Assembly (NCBI GenBank): GCA_965228785.1 | Contig: CBDDIF010000002.1 | Span: 1,984,001-2,048,000, forward strand | DNA: 64,000 nt | Source: Hoeflea_A sp965228785 | GTDB taxonomy: Bacteria; Pseudomonadota; Alphaproteobacteria; Rhizobiales; Rhizobiaceae | Direction: 5' to 3' | Shown here: in pieces, positions 8,300-15,486 of the stretch | How positions within the stretch are numbered: position 1 is the first letter of the stretch | Layout: every line of letters starts with the position of its first letter | Notes under the pieces: model-generated | The model's database searches: none | What the model saw: only the letters and a program-made list of their open reading frames with translations | Told to the model about the DNA's origin: nothing | Made by a program: the position numbers and the translations under genes

Positions 8300-8956
8300 T
8301 CAGATGCCGACAATTGGCTGCAGGAAACGGCTGACCATTCCTTTGAAACGGGTCGGGTGCTCCGTCGCCACAAGGCATATGCATGGCTCATCGGAATCGA
8401 CCATTGGCTGATGTTCGACATGCTCGTCGAGGTCAGCAACGTCACCCGCACGATATTGACCCAACACGTCACTGTAGGAACCGCGCAAGATCAGCGTCAT
8501 CTCGGTGCCGCCATGACCATGTTCCGGCATTTTGCGGCCGGGTCCGATCTTCAACATGTAAAGTGAGGAATCGGTCTCCGGTAGATCGATCCGATGGCGT
8601 TGAACACCAGGCACGACCCGACGCCAGTCTATATCGTCGAGCGAATTGCCGACGTGACGCCGCAGCGGCAGCGGGATCTCGGACCGACGGCCGAAATCCG
8701 CCTCGCGCACATTGCTGACGCCCGCATCGCCCTCGTCAAGGCGGTTTGCGAGCCGCGCAAACGCGCCATCGCTCAGCGTCGCTTCCGGGGCTTCTTCCAG
8801 GCAATCGCCGCCCATCGCCTCGAAAAGGCGTACTTCGCGACGACATCGGTCGCACATAGCAAGGTGCGAAGCTACAACGATCGTGAAAGCCGGGTCCAAA
8901 TCCCCGGTCGCATAACGCATGAGCGTTGCAGCATCCAGATGATGGTGAATGCTCAT
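8300..8956 (-). CDS. chrR: ChrR-type zinc-binding anti-sigma factor with cupin domain
   Basis: The 218-residue protein has the two domains of ChrR. The N-terminal zinc anti-sigma domain has its ligand set visible as His5/His6, His31, Cys35 and Cys38 (SHLAMCDRC). The C-terminal cupin has PEHGHGGTEMT supplying metal ligands. ChrR holds its cognate ECF sigma factor inactive and is degraded upon singlet oxygen or organic hydroperoxide stress. It overlaps the end of rpoE by 4 bp (ATGA), the standard arrangement for coupled sigma/anti-sigma synthesis. The length matches the family. Confidence 0.93.
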   Translation of the reverse strand: MSIHHHLDAATLMRYATGDLDPAFTIVVASHLAMCDRCRREVRLFEAMGGDCLEEAPEATLSDGAFARLANRLDEGDAGVSNVREADFGRRSEIPLPLRRHVGNSLDDIDWRRVVPGVQRHRIDLPETDSSLYMLKIGPGRKMPEHGHGGTEMTLILRGSYSDVLGQYRAGDVADLDEHVEHQPMVDSDEPCICLVATEHPTRFKGMVSRFLQPIVGI

Positions 8957-9546
8957 CTCAATTCCTCAAGGTGTTCTTTCAATTTCTGATAGGCGAGACG
9001 CATGCGCGATTTGACTGTGCCAATAGGAAGGTCCAGTTCCTTGGCTATTTCGCTTTGCGGCTTGTAGTCGGTGAAGGCCATTTGGATCACCGTCTTTTGC
9101 TCCTTTGGCAACAGAGCCACCGCCTCGCGAACGATAGAATCATGCTGACTGCCAATCACAACTTCTTCGGCGTCTGGTGCGTCGCTCTCCAGCGTCACCG
9201 TTTCTACGTCGATATAGGGCTGTGTCGGCTGACGCCGAAGCTTGTCGATTCTGGCGTTACGCGCGATGGTGAAGATCCAGGTGCTGACATTGCCGCGATC
9301 CGGTGCATAGAGCGACGCCTTGCGCCAGACCGTCATCATGACGTCCTGGACAAGATCTTCGGCCACGTCCTGTGACGCTCCCGACTTCAGCATCATGCCT
9401 TTTATACGCGGTCCGAAACGAACAAACAGCGCTTCGAAGGCGGCCCGGTCCTGGTTCAGCGCAATATTTGCAATCAACGACTGCAATAGTCGCTGATCCG
9501 AACCCGGATCCTCCCTCGTCGTTTCCATTCGCAGTGCTTTCAGCAT
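8953..9546 (-). CDS. rpoE: ECF sigma factor RpoE (ECF11, singlet-oxygen response)
   Basis: The 197-residue ECF sigma factor has region 2 (LVQDVMMTVWRKASLY, then TWIFTIARNARIDKLRR) and region 4 (LPKEQKTVIQMAF and LDLPIGTVKSRMRLAYQKL). The ATG at 9546 is chosen over an internal ATG at 9528 because AAGG lies just upstream. It directs RNA polymerase to TGATCC-N18-TA promoters and is inhibited by the cotranscribed ChrR. Its own promoter TGATCT-N18-TATAGA (9570-9599) implies autoregulation. Four matching sites occur in 4.4 kb, defining the local regulon. Confidence 0.93.
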   Translation of the reverse strand: MLKALRMETTREDPGSDQRLLQSLIANIALNQDRAAFEALFVRFGPRIKGMMLKSGASQDVAEDLVQDVMMTVWRKASLYAPDRGNVSTWIFTIARNARIDKLRRQPTQPYIDVETVTLESDAPDAEEVVIGSQHDSIVREAVALLPKEQKTVIQMAFTDYKPQSEIAKELDLPIGTVKSRMRLAYQKLKEHLEELR

Positions 9547-9569
9547 AGCCCGACCTTGTTCTGTCGAGC

Positions 9570-9599
9570 TCTATACGTGTCCTGCGAACGATCAGATCA
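9570..9599 (-). promoter_or_regulatory. Predicted autoregulatory promoter of rpoE-chrR
   Basis: On the minus strand TGATCT (9599-9594) is followed after exactly 18 bases by TATAGA (9575-9570), 24 bp before the rpoE start. It differs from the other three sites by one base in the -35 element. Confidence 0.65.
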
Positions 9600-9656
9600 C
9601 AGTCAGGGCTGATTTTGAACCGCAACCAAAAAAGTCAGCAAAATTCGTCGCTTGGG

Positions 9657-9686
9657 TGATCCGATTGAAAAACCGACCCGTAGAAA
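9657..9686 (+). promoter_or_regulatory. Predicted RpoE (ECF11) promoter for the fasciclin gene
   Basis: TGATCC at 9657-9662, 18-base spacer, TAGAAA at 9681-9686. It lies 61 bp upstream of the ATG at 9748, facing away from rpoE. Confidence 0.72.
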
Positions 9687-9747
9687 TGCACCGCTAGCGA
9701 AGAGAAAACCAAGGTTGTCGACCACAGATCCCAGAGGAAATTGGACT

Positions 9748-10236
9748 ATGAAAAAGATGCTCATCGCAGCCGGCCTGGCAGTCGGCACCCTTATGGCCGC
9801 CCCCGCCCAGTCGGCTAATATCGTCGAAACCGCACAGAGTGCCGGCAGCTTCGAGACGCTTCTCGCCGCCGCCAAGGCCGCCGGTCTGGCCGACGCTTTG
9901 GCTACGGGCGAAAATCTGACGGTGTTCGCACCGACAGACGAGGCGTTCGCGGCCCTGCCGGCCGGAACCGTAGAAACTCTGCTCAAGCCGGAAAACAAGG
10001 ATCAACTGGTCGCCGTGCTCAGCTATCACGTGCTGCCACGCAAACTGATGTCAAACCAACTTCCGGGCCGCGCTATTCACGTCAAGACCATCAAAGCAGG
10101 CGGCGACCGCATGCTGACGGTCGAGAAATCAAGCAGCGGCGTAACCGTTGATGAAGCCAACGTGGTCTCCGCGGACATTGTGACTGACAATGGCGTCATT
10201 CACGTGATTGACAAGGTCATGCTTCCTTCCAGCTGA
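9748..10236 (+). CDS. Secreted fasciclin (FAS1) domain protein
   Basis: The 162-residue product begins MKKMLIAAGLAVGTLMAAPA, a Sec signal peptide with a likely cleavage near AQSA. A single FAS1 domain follows, with the H1 box as LTVFAPTDEAFAALP and the H2 box near the C-terminus as VISADIVTDNGVIHVIDKVMLP-like sequence. AGAGGAAA precedes the ATG. Bacterial single-FAS1 proteins are exported and implicated in adhesion or surface contacts, with no enzyme activity known. The ECF promoter upstream puts it in the singlet-oxygen regulon, divergent from rpoE. Confidence 0.9.
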   Translation: MKKMLIAAGLAVGTLMAAPAQSANIVETAQSAGSFETLLAAAKAAGLADALATGENLTVFAPTDEAFAALPAGTVETLLKPENKDQLVAVLSYHVLPRKLMSNQLPGRAIHVKTIKAGGDRMLTVEKSSSGVTVDEANVVSADIVTDNGVIHVIDKVMLPSS

Positions 10237-10255
10237 CCGACCTAGGAGATGCGGA

Positions 10256-10290
10256 AACGGCCGGCCTGGCGAAAGCCATGGCCGGCCGTT
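10256..10290. terminator. Strong bidirectional hairpin between fasciclin and ABC ATPase genes
   Basis: Arms 10256-10270 and 10275-10290 form a 15-bp GC-rich stem with one bulged base and a GAAA loop, between two convergent genes. The 3' side is GTCATTT, so T-richness is modest. Confidence 0.65.
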
Positions 10291-10323
10291 GTCATTTACC
10301 TGTCGAAGGACGGAGGCGCTCGA

Positions 10324-11382
10324 CTATCGGATGCGTGCCTCGGTATCGCCGTCGAAGAGCATAGCCCGCTCGGGATCGAACTTGATTCCCACCCGAGCGC
10401 CCTCGGTCGAACGCTCGTCGCCGTGTTCTTCGACAATGATTTTTTCACCGGTATCGGACATGAGGTAGTCGTAGGAAACACCACCTAGCGCTTCCGTCAG
10501 TTCGACACCGAGCGTGTCGGCCGAACGGTCGACCTCTATATGTTCGGGTCGCACACCCAGAATGATCTTCTTGCCGGCCTCCGGTATGGCGACCGGAAGT
10601 TTGAAACTGCCTTTCAGGGCCGGAACCTCGACTTCATCTCCGGTGCTCGTTCCTTCCAGGAAGTTCATAGCCGGTGAGCCGATGAAGCCGGCAACGAATT
10701 TGTTGTCAGGGTCCTTGTAGAGATCAAGCGGAGCGCCGACCTGCTCGATATAACCGCCACGCAACACTACGATTTTGTCAGCCAGAGTCATGGCCTCAAC
10801 CTGGTCGTGGGTCACGTAGATCATTGTCGCGCCGATTTCCTTGTGGAGCCGGGCGATCTCAACCCGCATTTCGACGCGCAGTTCCGCATCCAGGTTGGAC
10901 AATGGTTCGTCAAACAGGAAAACCTCTGGTCCGCGAACGATGGCACGGCCGATGGAAACGCGCTGGCGCTGGCCACCTGACAGGGCGGACGGCTTGCGGC
11001 TGAGATATTGCTCAAGTTTGAGGATGCGGGTGGCTTCGGCGACCTTCTCTTCGATCTCGGCCTTCGGGTGGCCGTTCATCTTTAGGCCAAAACCCATGTT
11101 TTCCTTAACGGTCATGTGCGGATAGAGCGCATAAGTCTGGAACACCATGGCGACGCCGCGCTGCGCAGGATCCATGCGCGTCACATCGCGCGCCCCGATC
11201 GAGATCTTGCCTTCGGTGGTTTCCTCCAGCCCCGCAACCATACGCAGAAGCGTCGACTTTCCGCAGCCCGAAGGACCGACGAACACGCAGAATTCACCGT
11301 CCTCGATCTGCAGATCCACGCCATGGATCACCTGAACTTCGCTATATCGCTTGATTACACCCTCAAGTGTTACACCTGTCAT
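10324..11382 (-). CDS. CUT1 sugar ABC transporter ATP-binding protein (UgpC/MalK type)
   Basis: The 352-residue ATPase has Walker A GPSGCGKST near residue 37, signature LSGGQRQRVSIGRA, Walker B VFLFDEPLSNLDAELR, and a C-terminal OB-fold (TOBE) regulatory domain typical of MalK/UgpC. It energises uptake through the two permeases and binding protein encoded divergently at 12327-15482. It is cotranscribed with the IclR regulator, 4 bp downstream of it. The substrate is likely a galactoside, judging by the enzymes of the locus. Confidence 0.93.
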   Translation of the reverse strand: MTGVTLEGVIKRYSEVQVIHGVDLQIEDGEFCVFVGPSGCGKSTLLRMVAGLEETTEGKISIGARDVTRMDPAQRGVAMVFQTYALYPHMTVKENMGFGLKMNGHPKAEIEEKVAEATRILKLEQYLSRKPSALSGGQRQRVSIGRAIVRGPEVFLFDEPLSNLDAELRVEMRVEIARLHKEIGATMIYVTHDQVEAMTLADKIVVLRGGYIEQVGAPLDLYKDPDNKFVAGFIGSPAMNFLEGTSTGDEVEVPALKGSFKLPVAIPEAGKKIILGVRPEHIEVDRSADTLGVELTEALGGVSYDYLMSDTGEKIIVEEHGDERSTEGARVGIKFDPERAMLFDGDTEARIR

Positions 11383-11386
11383 TGTG

Positions 11387-12196
11387 TTAGATCTCCATTG
11401 TTTCCGGCGCTTTCTGATTGTCGGGGAACCGCCAATACTCGGCCGCTGTCGCTATCTCGCAGGCTGCACCCTGCAAATCCGGTACAAATTTTTTCAGTTT
11501 GCTCAGCGAGGTCCTGGCCGCTGTGCTGGTAATCGATATCGCCCCCATCATTTGTTTTGTCCTGGACAGGACCGGGACTGCGACGCAGATGATGCCAGGC
11601 TCATGGTCTTCACGATCGAGGGCAAAGCCGTCGCGGCGGATCTGCTCCAGCTCAGCGGTCAGTTCTCGCTCCGAGCAGATGGTGGTCGGGGTAAAGCGGT
11701 GAAAAGACTGTTGTGGCAGGACGTTTCGCAAATCGGCATCGGGCAAATGGGCAAGCATTGCCTTGCCGACACCGGTGCAATAGGCCGGGCCTACTTTTCC
11801 GGCCTCCGAGAACATGGTGACGCGGCGTTTCGCGTCACGCTTGTCTAGATAGAGAACGTGTGGTCCGTCCAACTGGGCAAGGTGAATTGTTTCGCCTGTC
11901 GCTTCGCTCAGGGCGTTCAGATGAGGGCGGGCAACGGGTGCCAGCGACGATTGGGTCCACGCGGAATGCGCCAGACGCACCAGACGGACGCCCAGAGTGT
12001 AGGTCTGCCAATTGCGATCAAATGTGAGAAGGTCCTCGGTGACCAGATTTTGCAGGATGCGATAAAGCGTCGCCTTGGGAAACGGCGATCCTTCGAGCAG
12101 GTCGTTAAACCGCACGGGCCGTTCAAAAGACGCCACCTGGTCCAAGACGCTCAGCGCCTTACCCACAGTCCCGCTCGACTTGCGTTCGCTCTGCAA
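11387..12196 (-). CDS. IclR family transcriptional regulator of the galactoside locus
   Basis: The 269-residue protein has an N-terminal winged helix (KALSVLDQVASFERPVRFNDL, then PKATLYRILQNLV) and the IclR effector-binding domain with GKAMLAHLPD and DREDHEPGIICVAVPV. It is the first gene of a two-gene minus-strand operon with the ABC ATPase and is divergent from the solute-binding protein gene. It presumably represses or activates both from the 130-bp intergenic region in response to a galactose-derived ligand. The effector cannot be predicted. Confidence 0.92.
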   Translation of the reverse strand: MQSERKSSGTVGKALSVLDQVASFERPVRFNDLLEGSPFPKATLYRILQNLVTEDLLTFDRNWQTYTLGVRLVRLAHSAWTQSSLAPVARPHLNALSEATGETIHLAQLDGPHVLYLDKRDAKRRVTMFSEAGKVGPAYCTGVGKAMLAHLPDADLRNVLPQQSFHRFTPTTICSERELTAELEQIRRDGFALDREDHEPGIICVAVPVLSRTKQMMGAISITSTAARTSLSKLKKFVPDLQGAACEIATAAEYWRFPDNQKAPETMEI

Positions 12197-12326
12197 TTCC
12201 GTTCCTCCCTACCCCCGCCAATCAGCAACTGCAGGCGAGGATATTCTTGACAAGCGTATGGCAACCGTGCTCCAATTTCAATATGTAAATACTAGTTTCA
12301 TTATTCGGAACCAAAGGGAGGACACC

Positions 12327-13577
12327 ATGCGTTCCATTTTAACGGCGTCAGTACTGGCGCTTGCCACCAGTGTCGCATCGGTTTCAGGGGCGTCGGCCGC
12401 TGACAAACTGAGCGGCGATCTCAAAATCTTCCTCGATACATCAAACCCTGCACCGCGGGCCACCTTCGAAGGCATCATCGCACAATTCGGGGAGATGCAT
12501 CCGGATCTCAACATTGAGACGACTATTATCGACCGCGACGCCTACAAGACGCAGATCAGAAACTTCCTGACCGCCAATCCCCCGGATGTCGCGACCTGGT
12601 ACGCCGGTAACCGCATGCTGCCCTATGTGAACACCGGTCTTTTCGAAGACGTCTCGGATCTTTGGCAGGGTCAACTTGCCGAAGAACTTGCATCGACCAA
12701 AACGGCACTGACCATTGACGGCAAACAGTGGGGCGTTCCCTACACCTACTATCAGTGGGGCGTTTACTACCGCAAAGACATTTTCGACGAGTTGGGCCTG
12801 ACTGTTCCGACCACGTTCGAAGAGGAAAAAGCCAACTGCCAGAAGATCGTCGATTCCGGCAGGAATTGCTACACGATCGGTACGAAGTTCCTTTGGACCG
12901 CTGCCGGCTGGTTCGACTATCTGAACCTTCGCACCAATGGCTACGAGTTCCACATGGCTCTGACGGCCGGCAAGGAAAGCTGGACGGATGACCGCGTCAA
13001 GAAAACCATGGCTAATTGGCGTGAGCTGATCGACATGGGTGCTTTCATCAACGACCACACGGCCTATAGCTGGCAGGAAGCCATCCCGTTCCTGGTTGAT
13101 GGCAAAGCCACCGCCTATCTTATGGGCAACTTTGCGGTTGATCCGATCAAAGCCGCGGGGCTGACCGACGATCAACTCGACTTCTATCAGTTCCCGCTGA
13201 TCACTGAAGGCATCCCGATGGCCGAAGAAGCACCGACCGATACGCTGCACATTCCATCCGGTGCAACTAACAAGGAAGCGGCCCGGGCATTCCTGCAGTT
13301 TGTGGCAACACCGGAAATCCAGACGTCTATGAACGCAAGCCTCGGGCAGTTGCCCGTCAACAACAAGGCCAGCGTCAATACGGACGACAAGTTCGTGAGG
13401 CAGGGTTTCGAGATGCTCAACAAGGCCTCAGCTCTTGCCCAGTTCTTCGACCGCGACGCACCGGCTGAAATGGCCAAGGTCGGCATGGAAGGTTTCCAGG
13501 AATTCATGGTCCGTCCTGACAACCTGGACCGGATCCTGCAGCGCTTGGAGAAAACGCGCGAGCGCGTCTACAAGTAA
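12327..13577 (+). CDS. Extracellular sugar-binding protein of ABC importer (family 1)
   Basis: The 416-residue protein starts at an ATG preceded by AGGGAGGA. A signal peptide covers about residues 1-24 (MRSILTASVLALATSVASVS, then GASAAD). The mature part shows the family 1 pattern, FLDTSNPAPRATFEGIIAQF and the PYTYYQWGVYYRKDIFDELG stretch of the MalE-like fold. It captures an oligosaccharide in the periplasm and delivers it to the permease pair downstream. It heads the long catabolic operon. A hairpin directly after its stop would leave extra binding-protein mRNA, as is usual for such operons. Confidence 0.92.
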   Translation: MRSILTASVLALATSVASVSGASAADKLSGDLKIFLDTSNPAPRATFEGIIAQFGEMHPDLNIETTIIDRDAYKTQIRNFLTANPPDVATWYAGNRMLPYVNTGLFEDVSDLWQGQLAEELASTKTALTIDGKQWGVPYTYYQWGVYYRKDIFDELGLTVPTTFEEEKANCQKIVDSGRNCYTIGTKFLWTAAGWFDYLNLRTNGYEFHMALTAGKESWTDDRVKKTMANWRELIDMGAFINDHTAYSWQEAIPFLVDGKATAYLMGNFAVDPIKAAGLTDDQLDFYQFPLITEGIPMAEEAPTDTLHIPSGATNKEAARAFLQFVATPEIQTSMNASLGQLPVNNKASVNTDDKFVRQGFEMLNKASALAQFFDRDAPAEMAKVGMEGFQEFMVRPDNLDRILQRLEKTRERVYK

Positions 13578-13584
13578 TCAATCC

Positions 13585-13608
13585 GGGGCGGGCCTAATGG
13601 TCCGCCCC
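13585..13608 (+). terminator. Intercistronic hairpin after the binding-protein gene
   Basis: GGGGCGGGCC (13585-13594) pairs with GGTCCGCCCC (13599-13608) around a TAAT loop, followed by GTTTGCCTTTC. It is probably a partial terminator or mRNA stabiliser that sets the binding-protein to permease ratio. Confidence 0.6.
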
Positions 13609-13690
13609 GTTTGCCTTTCGGGCTGTCCGGCAGCCCGCATTCAGTCATCAGATTCGCCGGCCCTCTGGGACATGCGAACGAACTGAAGAA

Positions 13691-14632
13691 ATGGGGTTCG
13701 CGATGTCGACTGCCAGCCTAGCCAAAACCGAGTACGATTCCACAAACAGATCCTGGTACAAACGGAACGAGATCAGCGTCACGCCGTGGCTGTTCCTTCT
13801 GCCGGCGATCCTGTTTTTCATGGTCTATGTGATCATTCCGATTTTCCAGAGCTTCGAGATCTCGCTGTTTGCCTGGGACGGATTGGGTGCCCGCGAATAT
13901 ATCGGCACCGAAAATTATGTCGAACTGTGGGACGACCCAGCGTTCTACACGTCGTTGAAAAACAACATCATCTGGCTGATCCTCTACCTTCTGGCGATTC
14001 CGGCCGGTTTGTTCATTGCCCTTTTCCTGAACCAGACGGTCATGGGTATCAGGCTCTACAAGTCGCTTTTCTTCTTCCCGTTCGTGATCAGCCAGGTGGT
14101 CGTCGGCCTGGTCTTCACCTGGTTCTACGATCCGACCTTCGGTCTCTTCAATACCGTCATCGGATGGGTGGGGCTCGGCCCGGTCAATGTTCTGGGCGAT
14201 CCGACCTACGTGACCTATGGCATCATCGCCGCCGGCCTCTGGCCACAGACCGCATACTGCATGATCCTCTATCTCACCGGCCTCAATGCCGTTGATCCCG
14301 AGCAGATCGAGGCGGCTAGACTAGACGGCGCAAAGGGCTGGAAAATGCTCTGGTATGTCATCGTACCGCAGCTCAAGCCGGCCACGTTCATCGCCTTCGT
14401 GGTTACGATCGTCGGCGCATTGCGATCCTTCGACCTGATTTCGGTCATGACGAATGGCGGACCTTTCGGCGAAAGCCGGGTGTTGAGCTTCTACATGTTC
14501 GAGGTCGCGCTCTCCGAATACGGCTTCCGCATGGGCTATGGCGCAGCCATCGCCGTGGTGCTGTTTTTCATCATGTTGTTCTTCATCGCGTACTTCCTTT
14601 ACTCGATGTACCAAGAAGAGAGGGGTCGCTGA
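13691..14632 (+). CDS. Sugar ABC transporter permease 1 (MalF/UgpA type)
   Basis: This permease of about 313 residues has six or seven hydrophobic segments and the EAA loop EAARLDGAKGWKMLWYVIVP near residue 215. Two starts are possible, ATG 13691 or ATG 13703. The second has GGGG six bases upstream and gives a 309-residue product. It forms the membrane channel with the next gene product, which starts 1 bp after its stop. Confidence 0.92.
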   Translation: MGFAMSTASLAKTEYDSTNRSWYKRNEISVTPWLFLLPAILFFMVYVIIPIFQSFEISLFAWDGLGAREYIGTENYVELWDDPAFYTSLKNNIIWLILYLLAIPAGLFIALFLNQTVMGIRLYKSLFFFPFVISQVVVGLVFTWFYDPTFGLFNTVIGWVGLGPVNVLGDPTYVTYGIIAAGLWPQTAYCMILYLTGLNAVDPEQIEAARLDGAKGWKMLWYVIVPQLKPATFIAFVVTIVGALRSFDLISVMTNGGPFGESRVLSFYMFEVALSEYGFRMGYGAAIAVVLFFIMLFFIAYFLYSMYQEERGR

Positions 14633-14633
14633 G

Positions 14634-15482
14634 ATGTTTCCGACACCCATTCAGAAAACCCCGCGCAGCTGGCAGCTCACCTATCAGTCCCTTCTGCCTG
14701 TTGCGCTGATCTTCTGGCTGTTGCCGCTGATCGCCGTCGCTCTGTTTTCGGTCAAACCGGAAGGCGATTTCTCCGGCGGCGATTACTGGTCCCTGCCCTC
14801 GACTTTCGGCGGGTTTGAGAATTACGGGAGGGTGTTTTTCGAGTCCGACATGCCCCGGTATCTTCTCAACTCGCTGTTGATCACGGTGCCGACGGCCATC
14901 GGTGCGGTGGCGCTCGCCTGCATGGCGGGATTTGCGTTGGGAATCTACAAATTCAAAATGAACCTGTGGATCTTCTTCCTGTTCGTCGCCGGCAACTTCG
15001 TTCCCTTCCAGATCCTGATGGTGCCGGTTCGGGACCTGACGCTGGATCTGGGGCTCTACAACACCAAGACCGGCCTTGTGCTTTTTCACATCGCCTTCCA
15101 GTCCGGTTTCTGTACCCTTTTCATGCGCAACTTCATCAAGGGTCTGCCTTTTGCGCTCATCGAAGCCGCGCGGGTCGAGGGCATCGCCGAATGGAAGATT
15201 TTCTTCTACATCGTCCTGCCGTTGATGAAACCAGCCATCGCCGCGTTGAGCGTGCTGATCTTCACCTTCATCTGGAACGACTACTTCTGGGCGATCGTGC
15301 TGACACAGGGGGTTGAATCGCAGCCGGTGACGGCAGGCATCACGTCGTTCAATGCTCAGTTCCGGGCCGCCTATCACCTGATGAGCGCCGGCGCCATCGT
15401 GGCAGCGCTGCCGCCGGTCGCGATGTTCTTCATGATGCAGAAGCACTTCATCGCAGGCCTTACACTCGGAGCCGTCAAATGA
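14634..15482 (+). CDS. Sugar ABC transporter permease 2 (MalG/UgpE type)
   Basis: The 282-residue product has six hydrophobic helices and the EAA loop EAARVEGIAEWKIFFYIVLP near residue 185, which docks on the ATPase. The ATG at 14634 follows the stop of permease 1 by one base, indicating translational coupling, and AGAGAGGGG just upstream serves as the ribosome site. It is the partner of permease 1, the 12327 binding protein and the 10324 ATPase in a CUT1 importer. Confidence 0.92.
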   Translation: MFPTPIQKTPRSWQLTYQSLLPVALIFWLLPLIAVALFSVKPEGDFSGGDYWSLPSTFGGFENYGRVFFESDMPRYLLNSLLITVPTAIGAVALACMAGFALGIYKFKMNLWIFFLFVAGNFVPFQILMVPVRDLTLDLGLYNTKTGLVLFHIAFQSGFCTLFMRNFIKGLPFALIEAARVEGIAEWKIFFYIVLPLMKPAIAALSVLIFTFIWNDYFWAIVLTQGVESQPVTAGITSFNAQFRAAYHLMSAGAIVAALPPVAMFFMMQKHFIAGLTLGAVK

Positions 15483-15486
15483 TGCC

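Noticed and set aside
12247..12275. TTGACA at 12247-12252 as the sigma-70 promoter of the galactoside operon
   Set aside because: The bases at 17-19 spacing (CTCCAATT) do not resemble a -10. Other AT-rich stretches further down are possible, but I cannot choose.
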